From positions 248,001-312,000 of the forward strand of contig NZ_JABBPE010000002.1 in assembly GCF_012927455.1 (NCBI RefSeq): a DNA stretch of 64,000 nt, in the 5' to 3' direction. The position numbers and the translations under genes were made by a program. Numbering within the stretch: position 1 is the first letter of the stretch; each line of letters opens with the position of its first letter. Below are positions 50,472-59,064 of the stretch, piece after piece. Source of the DNA: Polaromonas sp. GTDB taxonomy: Bacteria > Pseudomonadota > Gammaproteobacteria > Burkholderiales > Burkholderiaceae_C. Below the pieces are notes generated by a model. The model ran no database searches. It was not told where the DNA came from and saw nothing but the letters and a program-made list of their open reading frames with translations.

Positions 50472-51521
50472 TTACTTTGACTTTGCCTTTGCCTTTGCCA
50501 GCGGCAGAAAACCCGACTGATCAACCTCCGCCGGGGTTTTTTTCTTCAGATCTGCCACGAAGGTGTTCCATGCCGCCTCGCTCTGATCTCTTTGCGCCAA
50601 TTCCTGCGCACGCACCTTGACCTCGTCAAACGGGTGTGCCTGTGCTGGTTTGCGATCAACCATTCGAAACACGGCGATTCCCTCCAGCAAGCGCAACGTC
50701 TCCGTGGTCTCGCCGGCCTTTAGTTTACTAAGCACCTCCTGAGTACCGTCGGGCAGCATGCCTTCGTGCAGGTAACCCATGTCGCCGCCCTGCTTGGCAG
50801 AGGGGTCCGCCGAATGCTTGCGCGCCAGCTCTGCAAAATCGGCACCGCCGCGCAATAGCTTGACTAGACTTTTCGCTTCTTCATCGGTCTTGACCCATGT
50901 CTCTTTTGGCGACGATGGATCGACCTTCAACAATATTGCTGAAACACGAAGCTTCTCAGGCTCGGTGAATTTTTCGGGATGCTTGAGAAAATACGTTTTC
51001 GCATCCTTCACGTCAGCCTTGACATTGGCGCGCGTTGCGGCCTCAAGCTGACCCAGAATGTTGTCTTCTTCCAGACGCGCTGTGAGGCCCGGCAGCACTT
51101 GCGCACGGTTCTTTTTCCACTGCTCGCTGTTGGCATAACGCTGCTCATAAGTCTGCATAGTCTTCTGAATTTCGGCAGCATCCGGGCGCAGGCCGCGCCG
51201 TTTGGCTTCGCGCAGCAGCAGCACGCGCGCAACCAGCTTGTCGCCTACTTCACGTTGCAGCACTGCGATTTCGTTCTCAGGCGGTTTGCCGTGATAGAAC
51301 TTGCCGCGCGAGGCGGTACCGAAAGCTTCGTCGTATTCTTTGCGGGTAATGACCGTGTCGCCTACCTTGGCGAACACACTGTTCGGCCCGGCTGTGCTGC
51401 CGGCTTTGGCCGGAGTTGCAGAAGCTGCTGGAGCTGCTGGAGCTGCAACAATATTGCTGGTGCCCAGCATAGCGAACGACAGCATAGCTGCGTTGCATAG
51501 ATATTTTTTCGCTATTCTCAT
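50472..51521 (-). CDS. SurA/PpiC-type parvulin peptidyl-prolyl isomerase
   Basis: FAELARKHSADPSAKQGGDMGYLHEGMLPDGTQEVLSKLKAGETTE; signal peptide; trimmed start. Confidence 0.92.
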   Translation of the reverse strand: MRIAKKYLCNAAMLSFAMLGTSNIVAAPAAPAASATPAKAGSTAGPNSVFAKVGDTVITRKEYDEAFGTASRGKFYHGKPPENEIAVLQREVGDKLVARVLLLREAKRRGLRPDAAEIQKTMQTYEQRYANSEQWKKNRAQVLPGLTARLEEDNILGQLEAATRANVKADVKDAKTYFLKHPEKFTEPEKLRVSAILLKVDPSSPKETWVKTDEEAKSLVKLLRGGADFAELARKHSADPSAKQGGDMGYLHEGMLPDGTQEVLSKLKAGETTETLRLLEGIAVFRMVDRKPAQAHPFDEVKVRAQELAQRDQSEAAWNTFVADLKKKTPAEVDQSGFLPLAKAKAKSK

Positions 51522-51616
51522 ATTCAAGAAACCTTTCGTTCTCGGGCAAAACCTGCCCCAAACAAGAGGGAGACAAGATGCTTGTCTCCCTCTTAGGTGC
51601 CTTAGCAATCCACTAT

Positions 51617-52489
51617 TTATTTAATGTGGCAAGCCAGGCAAACTGCGCTGTTGGTATTGGCAACACGCAGGAAAGTCGGGTTCTCGCTATGGGGGTCATG
51701 GCAGCTCGCGCATTCAACCAGAGCCTGGTTGCCAGTAGCCCCGGGGACCGGGCTGGTACCAGTTGCAAGACGGGTGTAAAGCTGCATGTCGGTCTTCTCA
51801 CGAGTGCCGGCAGCTCCGGTCCCTGGAGTATCAACCCACCAGACGTCATTACCGTTCAGGTTTGACCACTGGACGCCACGGAAATCTTTATCCCTGAATC
51901 CGCCGTCTGCGACTGCGGCTGCAGGATACGCAATGTTTCCGGGCATACCGCCACCATACTGAATACCGATCGGATGATCGTTCCTCAGATCCGTTCCAAT
52001 ATTGGTAATAACCCCTGCACCAATTTTGCCGTCGGCGGTCAGGTTTCCTTGACCAGTCACGGGAGTGATGTTGAGGCCAGCAACTGTAGTGCCTGATCCA
52101 GGCTGATTGATCATCACGTTCATGGCCTGCCCGCCATCATGACAGGACAGACAAGCCAGCGAAACCGAACCTACCGGAGCCGTCGCTCCGTCTAAGCTGG
52201 AAGTGCCCAGACTGTTGTAGGTCTGATATGTAGTCGGCGCCGCCAGAACACGATTCCACAAAGGCACAGCGGCGGAGATATCCGCGCCGTGCGGCGTATG
52301 GCAGAACACGCAGATTTCCTGGGTACCGGTAAACTTGTTAGCACCAGTACCGAGGGCTCCAAGGTTGTGCTTGGTATTAGCAATACCCGCCAACGCCGGC
52401 GCACTGCCCAGCACTCCCAGCGCCAGCAACGCAGTGGCTACGCCACCTGCCCAGCGCGCTCGCCCATCTTTAAATAAACTCATTTTCAT
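51617..52489 (-). CDS. Tetraheme cytochrome c (doubled-CXXCH type)
   Basis: CVFCHTPH, CLSCHDG, CASCHDPH, CLACH; N-terminal half resembles that of 38677..41274. Confidence 0.92.
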   Translation of the reverse strand: MKMSLFKDGRARWAGGVATALLALGVLGSAPALAGIANTKHNLGALGTGANKFTGTQEICVFCHTPHGADISAAVPLWNRVLAAPTTYQTYNSLGTSSLDGATAPVGSVSLACLSCHDGGQAMNVMINQPGSGTTVAGLNITPVTGQGNLTADGKIGAGVITNIGTDLRNDHPIGIQYGGGMPGNIAYPAAAVADGGFRDKDFRGVQWSNLNGNDVWWVDTPGTGAAGTREKTDMQLYTRLATGTSPVPGATGNQALVECASCHDPHSENPTFLRVANTNSAVCLACHIK

Positions 52490-52572
52490 GATTTCCTAAC
52501 CTACCTTTCTTGGTAACCACGTTTTCAAGACCACTCTCTCCAACCCGGATTGTTTAAGTACACCTTAAAGCA

Positions 52573-52588
52573 TGCAAATAACAGGCCA
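52573..52588 (-). promoter_or_regulatory. Candidate sigma54 promoter of tetraheme/PPIase/barrel operon
   Basis: TGGCCTGTTATTTGCA, 1 mismatch to consensus. Confidence 0.55.
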
Positions 52589-52597
52589 AGTGCCTAC

Positions 52598-52611
52598 TTG
52601 ATCCACATCAA
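52598..52611. promoter_or_regulatory. Perfect FNR-type box TTGATCCACATCAA
   Basis: TTGAT-N4-ATCAA palindrome ~110 bp upstream of 52489. Confidence 0.7.
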
Positions 52612-52732
52612 GGAATTTCTGTGACACACTGATTTTTCTACGCATCGGCACCTCCCTAATTCCTGAAAACGAGAATCACATCCCAAAGACTGGAAACTTC
52701 TCCGGGCAGAGGAGGGGCTTTAAACCACACAG

Positions 52733-53842
52733 CTACTTTTTCGCCGCGGCTTGCTTCTTCACTGCGAAGCCGGCATCGGCCGCGAGTTTGGCGGGCCGGT
52801 AAATGTCTACCTTGCGATAGAACTGGTCGACCACATAGACTCGGCCGTCACCATCAATCGCGATGCCTGAGGGAAGCAGGTATTTCGCCATACCGTCCTT
52901 TTCCGCACGGTTACCCACTGACAGCAACAACTTGCCATCGGGTGTAAAAATCTGAAAGTTACCGAATGCGCTGTCGACGATATAGACATTGCCGTCCGGG
53001 TCAGTGGCAACTTCCTTGGGTCGGGAAAATTGCCCGCCCTGCCTTCCTATGCCACCAAACACCCGGACAAACGTACCGTCTGACTTAAACACTTGCACAC
53101 GGAAATTGGCGCCATCAACGACGTACAGCAAGCCGTCTTTTCCAATTGTCACGTCTCTCGGCAAATTGAACTCTCCCGGGGCCGAACCGCGCTTACCGAT
53201 GTCGAGCAAGTGCTTGCCGCTTTGCGCGTCGAACACACGCACCCGATGGTTTTCGCTGTCGATGCCGCCGGCATCTACTACGTAAATCCGGCTTCCCTCT
53301 GCGTCCACCGCAATGCCCACCGGCCGGGAGAACATTTTCGCCTCGCCTACAGTACGCAGGAATTTACCGTCCTTGTCGTACACCTGAACATGTTTGGCGG
53401 AACTGTCGACCACATACAGATTGCCCTGACCATCGACGTCAAGACCCAACGGCGTCTCCAGTCGGCCCAACTCGTCCTCGCCGATCTTGAAATAGCGCTG
53501 ATTCGGGATATCGAATACCGAGACATAGCGAAGGGCCGTGTCACTGACAAAAACACGACCATGGAAGACCGCAACACCATACGGCTTACCCATGCCTTCG
53601 CCAATCCTGGGTTCGCCGGTAAACAGCCGCCTTAAATTGGCATTCTTGTCTTCAGCAACGACATCAGCGCTGGTGTAAATGGAGCGTTCAAAAAAGAACC
53701 GCGCTTCGTCGGGCGGCGGCGGAAACACCGGAATTTCCTGCTCTTTGAGAGACTGCTGTGGCAGCGCGCAACCCGCAACGAGCACTACGAAAATCAGTTG
53801 AAGGATGCCCAGGGAGGTTTTGCTGGAAGTTGGAATTCTCAT
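52733..53842 (-). CDS. NHL-repeat beta-propeller lipoprotein 3
   Basis: LVAGCALPQQ lipobox; PLGLDVDGQGNLYVVDSSAKHVQVYDKDGKF; trimmed start. Confidence 0.87.
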   Translation of the reverse strand: MRIPTSSKTSLGILQLIFVVLVAGCALPQQSLKEQEIPVFPPPPDEARFFFERSIYTSADVVAEDKNANLRRLFTGEPRIGEGMGKPYGVAVFHGRVFVSDTALRYVSVFDIPNQRYFKIGEDELGRLETPLGLDVDGQGNLYVVDSSAKHVQVYDKDGKFLRTVGEAKMFSRPVGIAVDAEGSRIYVVDAGGIDSENHRVRVFDAQSGKHLLDIGKRGSAPGEFNLPRDVTIGKDGLLYVVDGANFRVQVFKSDGTFVRVFGGIGRQGGQFSRPKEVATDPDGNVYIVDSAFGNFQIFTPDGKLLLSVGNRAEKDGMAKYLLPSGIAIDGDGRVYVVDQFYRKVDIYRPAKLAADAGFAVKKQAAAKK

Positions 53843-53861
53843 TTTCGTCTTTCCTTCGTCA

Positions 53862-53894
53862 GGTTGTGGCGGACACAACCGCAAAACGGTTGTG
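53862..53894 (-). promoter_or_regulatory. Leader with three overlapping complementary arms (alternative hairpins)
   Basis: RNA sense: CACAACCG-N5-CGGTTGTG-N5-CACAACC between the candidate promoter and ATG. Confidence 0.5.
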
Positions 53895-53908
53895 AGAGGG
53901 CACTTGCA

Positions 53909-53924
53909 AGCAAACACCGTACCA
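53909..53924 (-). promoter_or_regulatory. Candidate sigma54 promoter for NHL lipoprotein 3
   Basis: TGGTACGGTGTTTGCT, 1 mismatch to consensus. Confidence 0.6.
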
Positions 53925-53994
53925 CCTGACAACACTCTCTTGGATTGTGCGAGATCCCATGAGCTGGTCATTTCAGTGTGAGACCTTTCCCGTT

Positions 53995-54010
53995 AGGCAT
54001 TGTTCTTGCG
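53995..54010 (+). promoter_or_regulatory. Weaker candidate sigma54 promoter for 54088..55209
   Basis: AGGCATTGTTCTTGCG, GG-N10-GC spacing, 3 mismatches. Confidence 0.35.
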
Positions 54011-54087
54011 TGCGCCATCAATCAATATCAAACAGCTGCAGAAGGTCACGTCGTCCAGCCCGTGATCGCCACCTCGCTTTTATAAAA

Positions 54088-55209
54088 ATGACCAAAACTA
54101 ACACCCTGTTTCTAACCAACTGCTGGCGACTCGTTTTATTACTCATAGTCTGGTTTGCCTCCGGCTCGACGCCAGCCATGGCGGGCGAAAAAAGTGCTCC
54201 CTCCTCCTCAAAAGGCGAGATCCGTCCGGCCGTGCTTTACCATGACTACTGCTCTGTTTGTCACGGTGACAAAGGCGACGGCCGCAGCCGAGCCCAGAAC
54301 AGCCTGGTGCCGCCGCCGCGCGACTTCACGACAACTGACTCAACCTCACAACTGACACGTGCCCGCATGATCGAGTCGATAACCAACGGTCGTGCCGGCA
54401 CCGCCATGACTGCCTACAAAACGCAGCTCAATCCGAAAGAAATCGAAGCGCTCACTGACTATGTACGCAGTTCTTTCATGCAAGGCTCGGCTGCGCCAGA
54501 CAACAGCCGTGGTCGCATGGTGTTTTCCAAGAACTGCTCGGTTTGCCACGGCGAGAAAGGTGACGGACGCAGCCGCGCACAAGCTAGCCTAATGCCCCCG
54601 CCGCGCGACTTCACATCCCCTGCGTCCAAATCAGACCTGACACAACAACGCATGATCGCCTCAGTGACCTACGGTCGCCCTGACACCGCGATGGCCGGAT
54701 TCAAAGGCCAGCTAAGTGCGAGTGATATAAATGCTGTCGTCGACTACATTCGCACCGGCTTTATGGCAGCCCCTTACACAGAGGGCATTTCGGGTATCAA
54801 GAACGGCCGGCGCGCGGCACCACCGGAGGCGACCGCACCGCCCGACAAGCCCGTCGCTGTCAACATGTCACTGCCGATGCCGAGCGCCTTGAAAGGCGAT
54901 GCAGTCAAGGGCGCGGCCTTCTACATGAGCAACTGTGCGACCTGCCACGGCACCACCGGCGACGGCCGCGGCCCTCGCGCCTATTTTATCAATCCGAAAC
55001 CGCGCAACTTCCTGCATCCTGCATCACGCCAGCAATTCAATCGGGTCGCAATATTTGATGCAGTTTCAGCCGGCAAGCAAGGCACCGAAATGCCGGCGTG
55101 GCGCCAGGTACTGAACCAGCAAGAGATGGCCGATGTTTCCGAATTTGTGTTCAAGCGCTTCATTCAGCCGGTACCAGGAAACTCTAAACCAGCAAAAACA
55201 TCGAAGTAA
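54088..55209 (+). CDS. Triheme cytochrome with three class I cytochrome c domains
   Basis: CSVCHGDKGDGRSR, CSVCHGEKGDGRSR, CATCHGTTGDGRG; trimmed start. Confidence 0.9.
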   Translation: MTKTNTLFLTNCWRLVLLLIVWFASGSTPAMAGEKSAPSSSKGEIRPAVLYHDYCSVCHGDKGDGRSRAQNSLVPPPRDFTTTDSTSQLTRARMIESITNGRAGTAMTAYKTQLNPKEIEALTDYVRSSFMQGSAAPDNSRGRMVFSKNCSVCHGEKGDGRSRAQASLMPPPRDFTSPASKSDLTQQRMIASVTYGRPDTAMAGFKGQLSASDINAVVDYIRTGFMAAPYTEGISGIKNGRRAAPPEATAPPDKPVAVNMSLPMPSALKGDAVKGAAFYMSNCATCHGTTGDGRGPRAYFINPKPRNFLHPASRQQFNRVAIFDAVSAGKQGTEMPAWRQVLNQQEMADVSEFVFKRFIQPVPGNSKPAKTSK

Positions 55210-56288
55210 TGAGAATCGCGCTTTTTATGGCACTGCTGGTGTCGCTAACAGCCTGTTTCGATTCAACAGCGCCTGCCAACGTTGCACTCAAGACATCAAG
55301 CGTTGCCCAGCCGGCGGCGACGCCAAACGATCATGAGCTGGGGCGCAGCATTTATAACTTTCGCTGCTATTTCTGCCACGGTTATTCTGGCGATGCGCAG
55401 ACATTGGCCAGCAGCTACCTTGAACCTCGCCCGCGCGACTTTAACGCAACATCTGCCGATAAGCTGAGCCGGGATAGCATGCTTGACGCCGTGAAGAACG
55501 GACGTTCCGGCACGGCAATGAAAGGTTTTGAAGGCATATTGAAGCCGGCTGAGATCGCTTTAGTTACGGATTTCGTTCGCCGTGAGTTCATGATCGACAA
55601 ATCACCAAATACCCGTTATCACACGACAGAAAACGGCTGGCCTAATCATGAGCGGTATGCTGCAGCATTTCCATTTGCCACCGGCACAATCATGCTCGAC
55701 GCTCCGGTCGAATCAATGACACCCGAACAACGCGCGGGCCGCCGATTGTTCATGTCAAGCTGCGTTAGTTGTCACGACCGCGCAAAAGTCAGCGAGCCTG
55801 GCGCGCCCTGGGAATCGCGTCCGCTGTCTTATCCGCGAAATGGATTTTCGCCCGGCGACAATTACGCTTCGCCTGGCCGAACCGGGCCCGGCGCGACACC
55901 TGGAGTGGACGCCGTCACCAGTGCCACGCCCTACCATTTGCATGACAAAGTGCCGCAACTTGCAGGCTTGTCGGCGCAACAGCGAATGGGCGAATCCCTG
56001 TACCAAGAGAATTGTGCGTTCTGCCATGCAGCCGACGGCACCGGTCGCAACTGGATTGGCAGTTTTCTGGAGCCGCATCCACGAGACCTGACTTCGAAAG
56101 TAGTCATGTCTGCCATGACGCCTGAGCGTCTGTCGGGCGTGATTCGCGATGGCCTGCCCGAAACGTCCATGCCCGCATGGAAATCCGTCCTCAAGGAGGA
56201 CGAAATTGAGGCCGTCGTCGCTTACGTTGGCAGAGCCTTTCACCCCTTGTCGCAAAGCCCATCGGTCGCTGCCAGCGGCGCCCGCTGA
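55209..56288 (+). CDS. Triheme cytochrome c lipoprotein-like
   Basis: LVSLTACFDS lipobox; CYFCHGYSGD, CVSCHD, CAFCHAADGTG. Confidence 0.9.
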   Translation: MRIALFMALLVSLTACFDSTAPANVALKTSSVAQPAATPNDHELGRSIYNFRCYFCHGYSGDAQTLASSYLEPRPRDFNATSADKLSRDSMLDAVKNGRSGTAMKGFEGILKPAEIALVTDFVRREFMIDKSPNTRYHTTENGWPNHERYAAAFPFATGTIMLDAPVESMTPEQRAGRRLFMSSCVSCHDRAKVSEPGAPWESRPLSYPRNGFSPGDNYASPGRTGPGATPGVDAVTSATPYHLHDKVPQLAGLSAQQRMGESLYQENCAFCHAADGTGRNWIGSFLEPHPRDLTSKVVMSAMTPERLSGVIRDGLPETSMPAWKSVLKEDEIEAVVAYVGRAFHPLSQSPSVAASGAR

Positions 56289-56405
56289 CAACGCCACGTC
56301 CTGTTGCTTAACTCAGGTCCACGCGTCGGACCAAGCGCGATCGAAAAGGCAACTGAATTTATAAAGAGAGAACTTGCCACCAGCTGCGGCGCATGCATTA
56401 ATTGG

Positions 56406-56421
56406 TGGCACATTTATTGCT
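56406..56421 (+). promoter_or_regulatory. Sigma54 promoter, full consensus
   Basis: TGGCACATTTATTGCT, 64 bp upstream of the cytochrome ATG. Confidence 0.75.
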
Positions 56422-56484
56422 GATCATTTCTGCAGCAGTTCAACACTACCTGTTGGCATTATTTGTTCACTTCAAAGAAAGCAT

Positions 56485-56793
56485 ATGAAAACCTATCTCC
56501 TGAGCAGCATCGTTGTAGCTGGATCATTGTTAGTAGCCACTCAAGCCTATGCCGCCAGCGGCAAGGATGTTTACGAAGCCAGCTGCGTCGCTTGCCACGC
56601 CAGCGGCGCTGCCGGTGCCCCCAAGCTTGAGGACAAGGCTGCCTGGGCACCGCGCCTTACAACAGGTGCCGCCGCCCTTCACACATCCGCACTTAAAGGC
56701 AAGGGTGCCATGCCGGCCAAAGGTGGCAATGCCGCGCTTTCCGATGCAGATGTCATTTCGGCCGTGGACTTCATGATGAGCAAAGCCAAATAA
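56485..56793 (+). CDS. Cytochrome c5-like monoheme protein
   Basis: CVACHASGAAGAPKLEDKAAWAPR; signal peptide; resembles the repeated domains of 46268..47863. Confidence 0.93.
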   Translation: MKTYLLSSIVVAGSLLVATQAYAASGKDVYEASCVACHASGAAGAPKLEDKAAWAPRLTTGAAALHTSALKGKGAMPAKGGNAALSDADVISAVDFMMSKAK

Positions 56794-56816
56794 GCCGTTT
56801 TTTTCTTTAACTGACG

Positions 56817-56850
56817 TTGAAAGGCATGCGTAAAAGCTCGGGCCTTTCAA
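56817..56850 (+). terminator. Candidate stem-loop after cytochrome c5-like gene
   Basis: TTGAAAGGC / GCCTTTCAA perfect 9 bp inverted repeat, 16 nt loop. Confidence 0.4.
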
Positions 56851-57509
56851 CCTTTCCTACTCTCTTTCTCTTTCGAAATATTTCTCTGCGCTGATATATC
56901 GCAGTTTGTGCGCTTTTACCCTGCGCTGTTAAACACTCGCCATCGCACGACACCTGATTCGCCCGCGACAGGATGGACGCCATCTGGGCGAAGAGTTCGC
57001 AATCTATGGCGAAGGCCATCCGACCAAAGCGCCTGGTCCGCTTGAAAAATCGGGCTACTCTACAGTGCAACGAAATTCCGCATTCGATTGAGTACCCGCA
57101 AGCCAACTAACGCCTGCAGTAATGAAGCCCAACGCTGTCCCACCAGTTTCTGTGATCAGGCGCATCAGCGCAAAATTCTGTTCTCCAGAATCGACGTCAT
57201 CGCGCTTGCAACGCTGGGTGTGGTGAGAGTGGACAGCAACGCTTCTCGCTATAACGCTACGGGTTCGCGTAGCGCCTAAAAACGGTAGTGCTAAATTCAA
57301 CGCCATCATGTTTGAGGTGGAAGCTCATGATGGCAGCAAGCCATCAATCACGATGCAGTTTTTGTGATGCCACTAGATACTTTTTGACAAACTTACCCAC
57401 TCAGGGGTTGGCCGGCATAGCGACCCCTGCGCCCATTGCGACCCATTTCGCCTCATATCCTGAAATTTTGCTTTTAAATGATTATGGATGGACGTTGATT
57501 GGCCAAAAA

Positions 57510-57523
57510 TTGATTTGCATCAA
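57510..57523. promoter_or_regulatory. Perfect FNR-type box TTGATTTGCATCAA upstream of Crp/Fnr gene
   Basis: Followed 21 bp later by TACTAT, class II FNR-like geometry. Confidence 0.7.
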
Positions 57524-57661
57524 CAAGCACAATAGCCATGCCGCTACTATGCAAGCTCATTCCATCAATCAAGGGAATCTACGTTTTCGGTGGTTTTTAA
57601 GCTCTTGAGTCGCCGGGTAAATGTTTGAAATTATCAAAATGTAATGCCTGAGTTAACGCCG

Positions 57662-58336
57662 ATGAATAACTCCACGCACACCTTGAAAAAAACTCTTGCG
57701 GACTCCTGGTTGTTCCGGATGCTCGATGACGAGCAACTTGACCAGATGGTTTCCCACACCTGTGTTTTGCCGGTCAGCCAGAACATGTGCGTGGTCAAGC
57801 AAGGCGATGCGCCAGAGGGTACCTATTGGATAGTCTCCGGGCAGGTAAAAATCGTTTTGCAGAGCAAAAAAGGCGGTGAAAAAACACTGGAGATATTAGG
57901 ACCGAACACGTGTTTCGGATTAGGTGAGATGCTTCTGAATCGGCCGCATCTGGCTTTCGCGAAGACCACGACAGACTCACTGATACTGCACATTGATCGC
58001 GATGCGATGCTCCAGGCCGCAAAAATGAATTTTGGCTTCGCCCGTGAACTGATGACCTGTGTTGGACGCCAATTCTATGGGCTGGTGCGCGACATCAAAA
58101 GCTATTCTCAAACCGCCAAACAGCGACTGGCCGGCTATTTGCTGCGACAAAGCCTACGCGAGGCCAGCGACGATATCGAATTGGTGGCAAACAAATCATT
58201 GATCGCCTCGCGCCTCAGCCTGACACCCGAGACCTTATCCCGCCTGTTTCATGACCTTGCGCAAGAAGGCATGATTTCCATTTCCGGGCGCCAGATCAGG
58301 ATACTCGACATCGAGAAGATGTCATTGATCGCGTAG
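57662..58336 (+). CDS. Crp/Fnr-family regulator with FNR-type recognition helix but no FNR Cys cluster
   Basis: cNMP-fold; HTH LTPETLSRLFHDL (E..SR); no N-terminal CxxC-type cluster; start MNNSTHT chosen. Confidence 0.88.
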   Translation: MNNSTHTLKKTLADSWLFRMLDDEQLDQMVSHTCVLPVSQNMCVVKQGDAPEGTYWIVSGQVKIVLQSKKGGEKTLEILGPNTCFGLGEMLLNRPHLAFAKTTTDSLILHIDRDAMLQAAKMNFGFARELMTCVGRQFYGLVRDIKSYSQTAKQRLAGYLLRQSLREASDDIELVANKSLIASRLSLTPETLSRLFHDLAQEGMISISGRQIRILDIEKMSLIA

Positions 58337-58428
58337 CCTCACATGGGCAATAGCCTGACGCACAAAGCGTCCTTCGCTGCTGCGTGTTCGAACCTGCTGT
58401 ACCATCCGTTTCCCAAGAGAGGACACCC

Positions 58429-59064
58429 ATGACTTTGCAGGCGTTCGAGCTGATTTGCACACGTGGCGACCGGCAACTGTTTAACAATGTAAATTTTGAG
58501 ATTCATCCAGGTGAAGCGCTGCGCGTGGCTGGCACCAATGGTAGCGGCAAGACCAGCTTGCTACGCATGCTGTGTGGCCTTGCATCGCCTGCTGCCGGAG
58601 AAGTCCGGTGGAGCGGCCGCAATATCCGGTCTGTGCGCGAAGAGTTCGCCAGCCAGCTCCTTTATATGGGACACGCCAACGGTGTAAAAGATGACTTGAC
58701 TGCTTGGGAGAATGTAGTGGTTGCTGCAACCTTGTCCGGCAACAGCGTGACGCGCACCGATGCGTATCAGGCGTTAGACCAACTCGGTTTGGGCAAAGCT
58801 GCCGATTTACCCACCAGGGCACTGTCGCAAGGCCAGCGCAAACGCGTGGCGCTAGCGCGGCTCCCGCTTGGCATGGCGACCCCTCTGTGGATTCTCGATG
58901 AGCCATTTACCGCCCTAGACCAGAAAGCAGTGACTGAGCTATGCGGCACACTCAACCACCACCTCGCCCACGGCGGCATGGTGATTTACACCACACATCA
59001 GGAAATTGAGCTCACCGCGCAGCGCACGCAGCTTCTGGACCTCAATCTGGCCAGCGCATGTTGA
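58429..59064 (+). CDS. ccmA: Heme exporter ATP-binding protein
   Basis: GTNGSGKTSLLRMLCGL, LSQGQRKRVALARL, LWILDEPFTALD. Confidence 0.95.
   Translation: MTLQAFELICTRGDRQLFNNVNFEIHPGEALRVAGTNGSGKTSLLRMLCGLASPAAGEVRWSGRNIRSVREEFASQLLYMGHANGVKDDLTAWENVVVAATLSGNSVTRTDAYQALDQLGLGKAADLPTRALSQGQRKRVALARLPLGMATPLWILDEPFTALDQKAVTELCGTLNHHLAHGGMVIYTTHQEIELTAQRTQLLDLNLASAC

Noticed and set aside
54018-54031. TCAATCAATATCAA as a third FNR box
   Set aside because: Only one half-site is good; second half has two mismatches, and it sits at the expected TSS of another promoter
56807-57309. Small minus-strand ORFs (56807..57106, 57055..57309)
   Set aside because: No recognisable domain, no convincing ribosome binding site, overlapping hairpins; treated as non-coding
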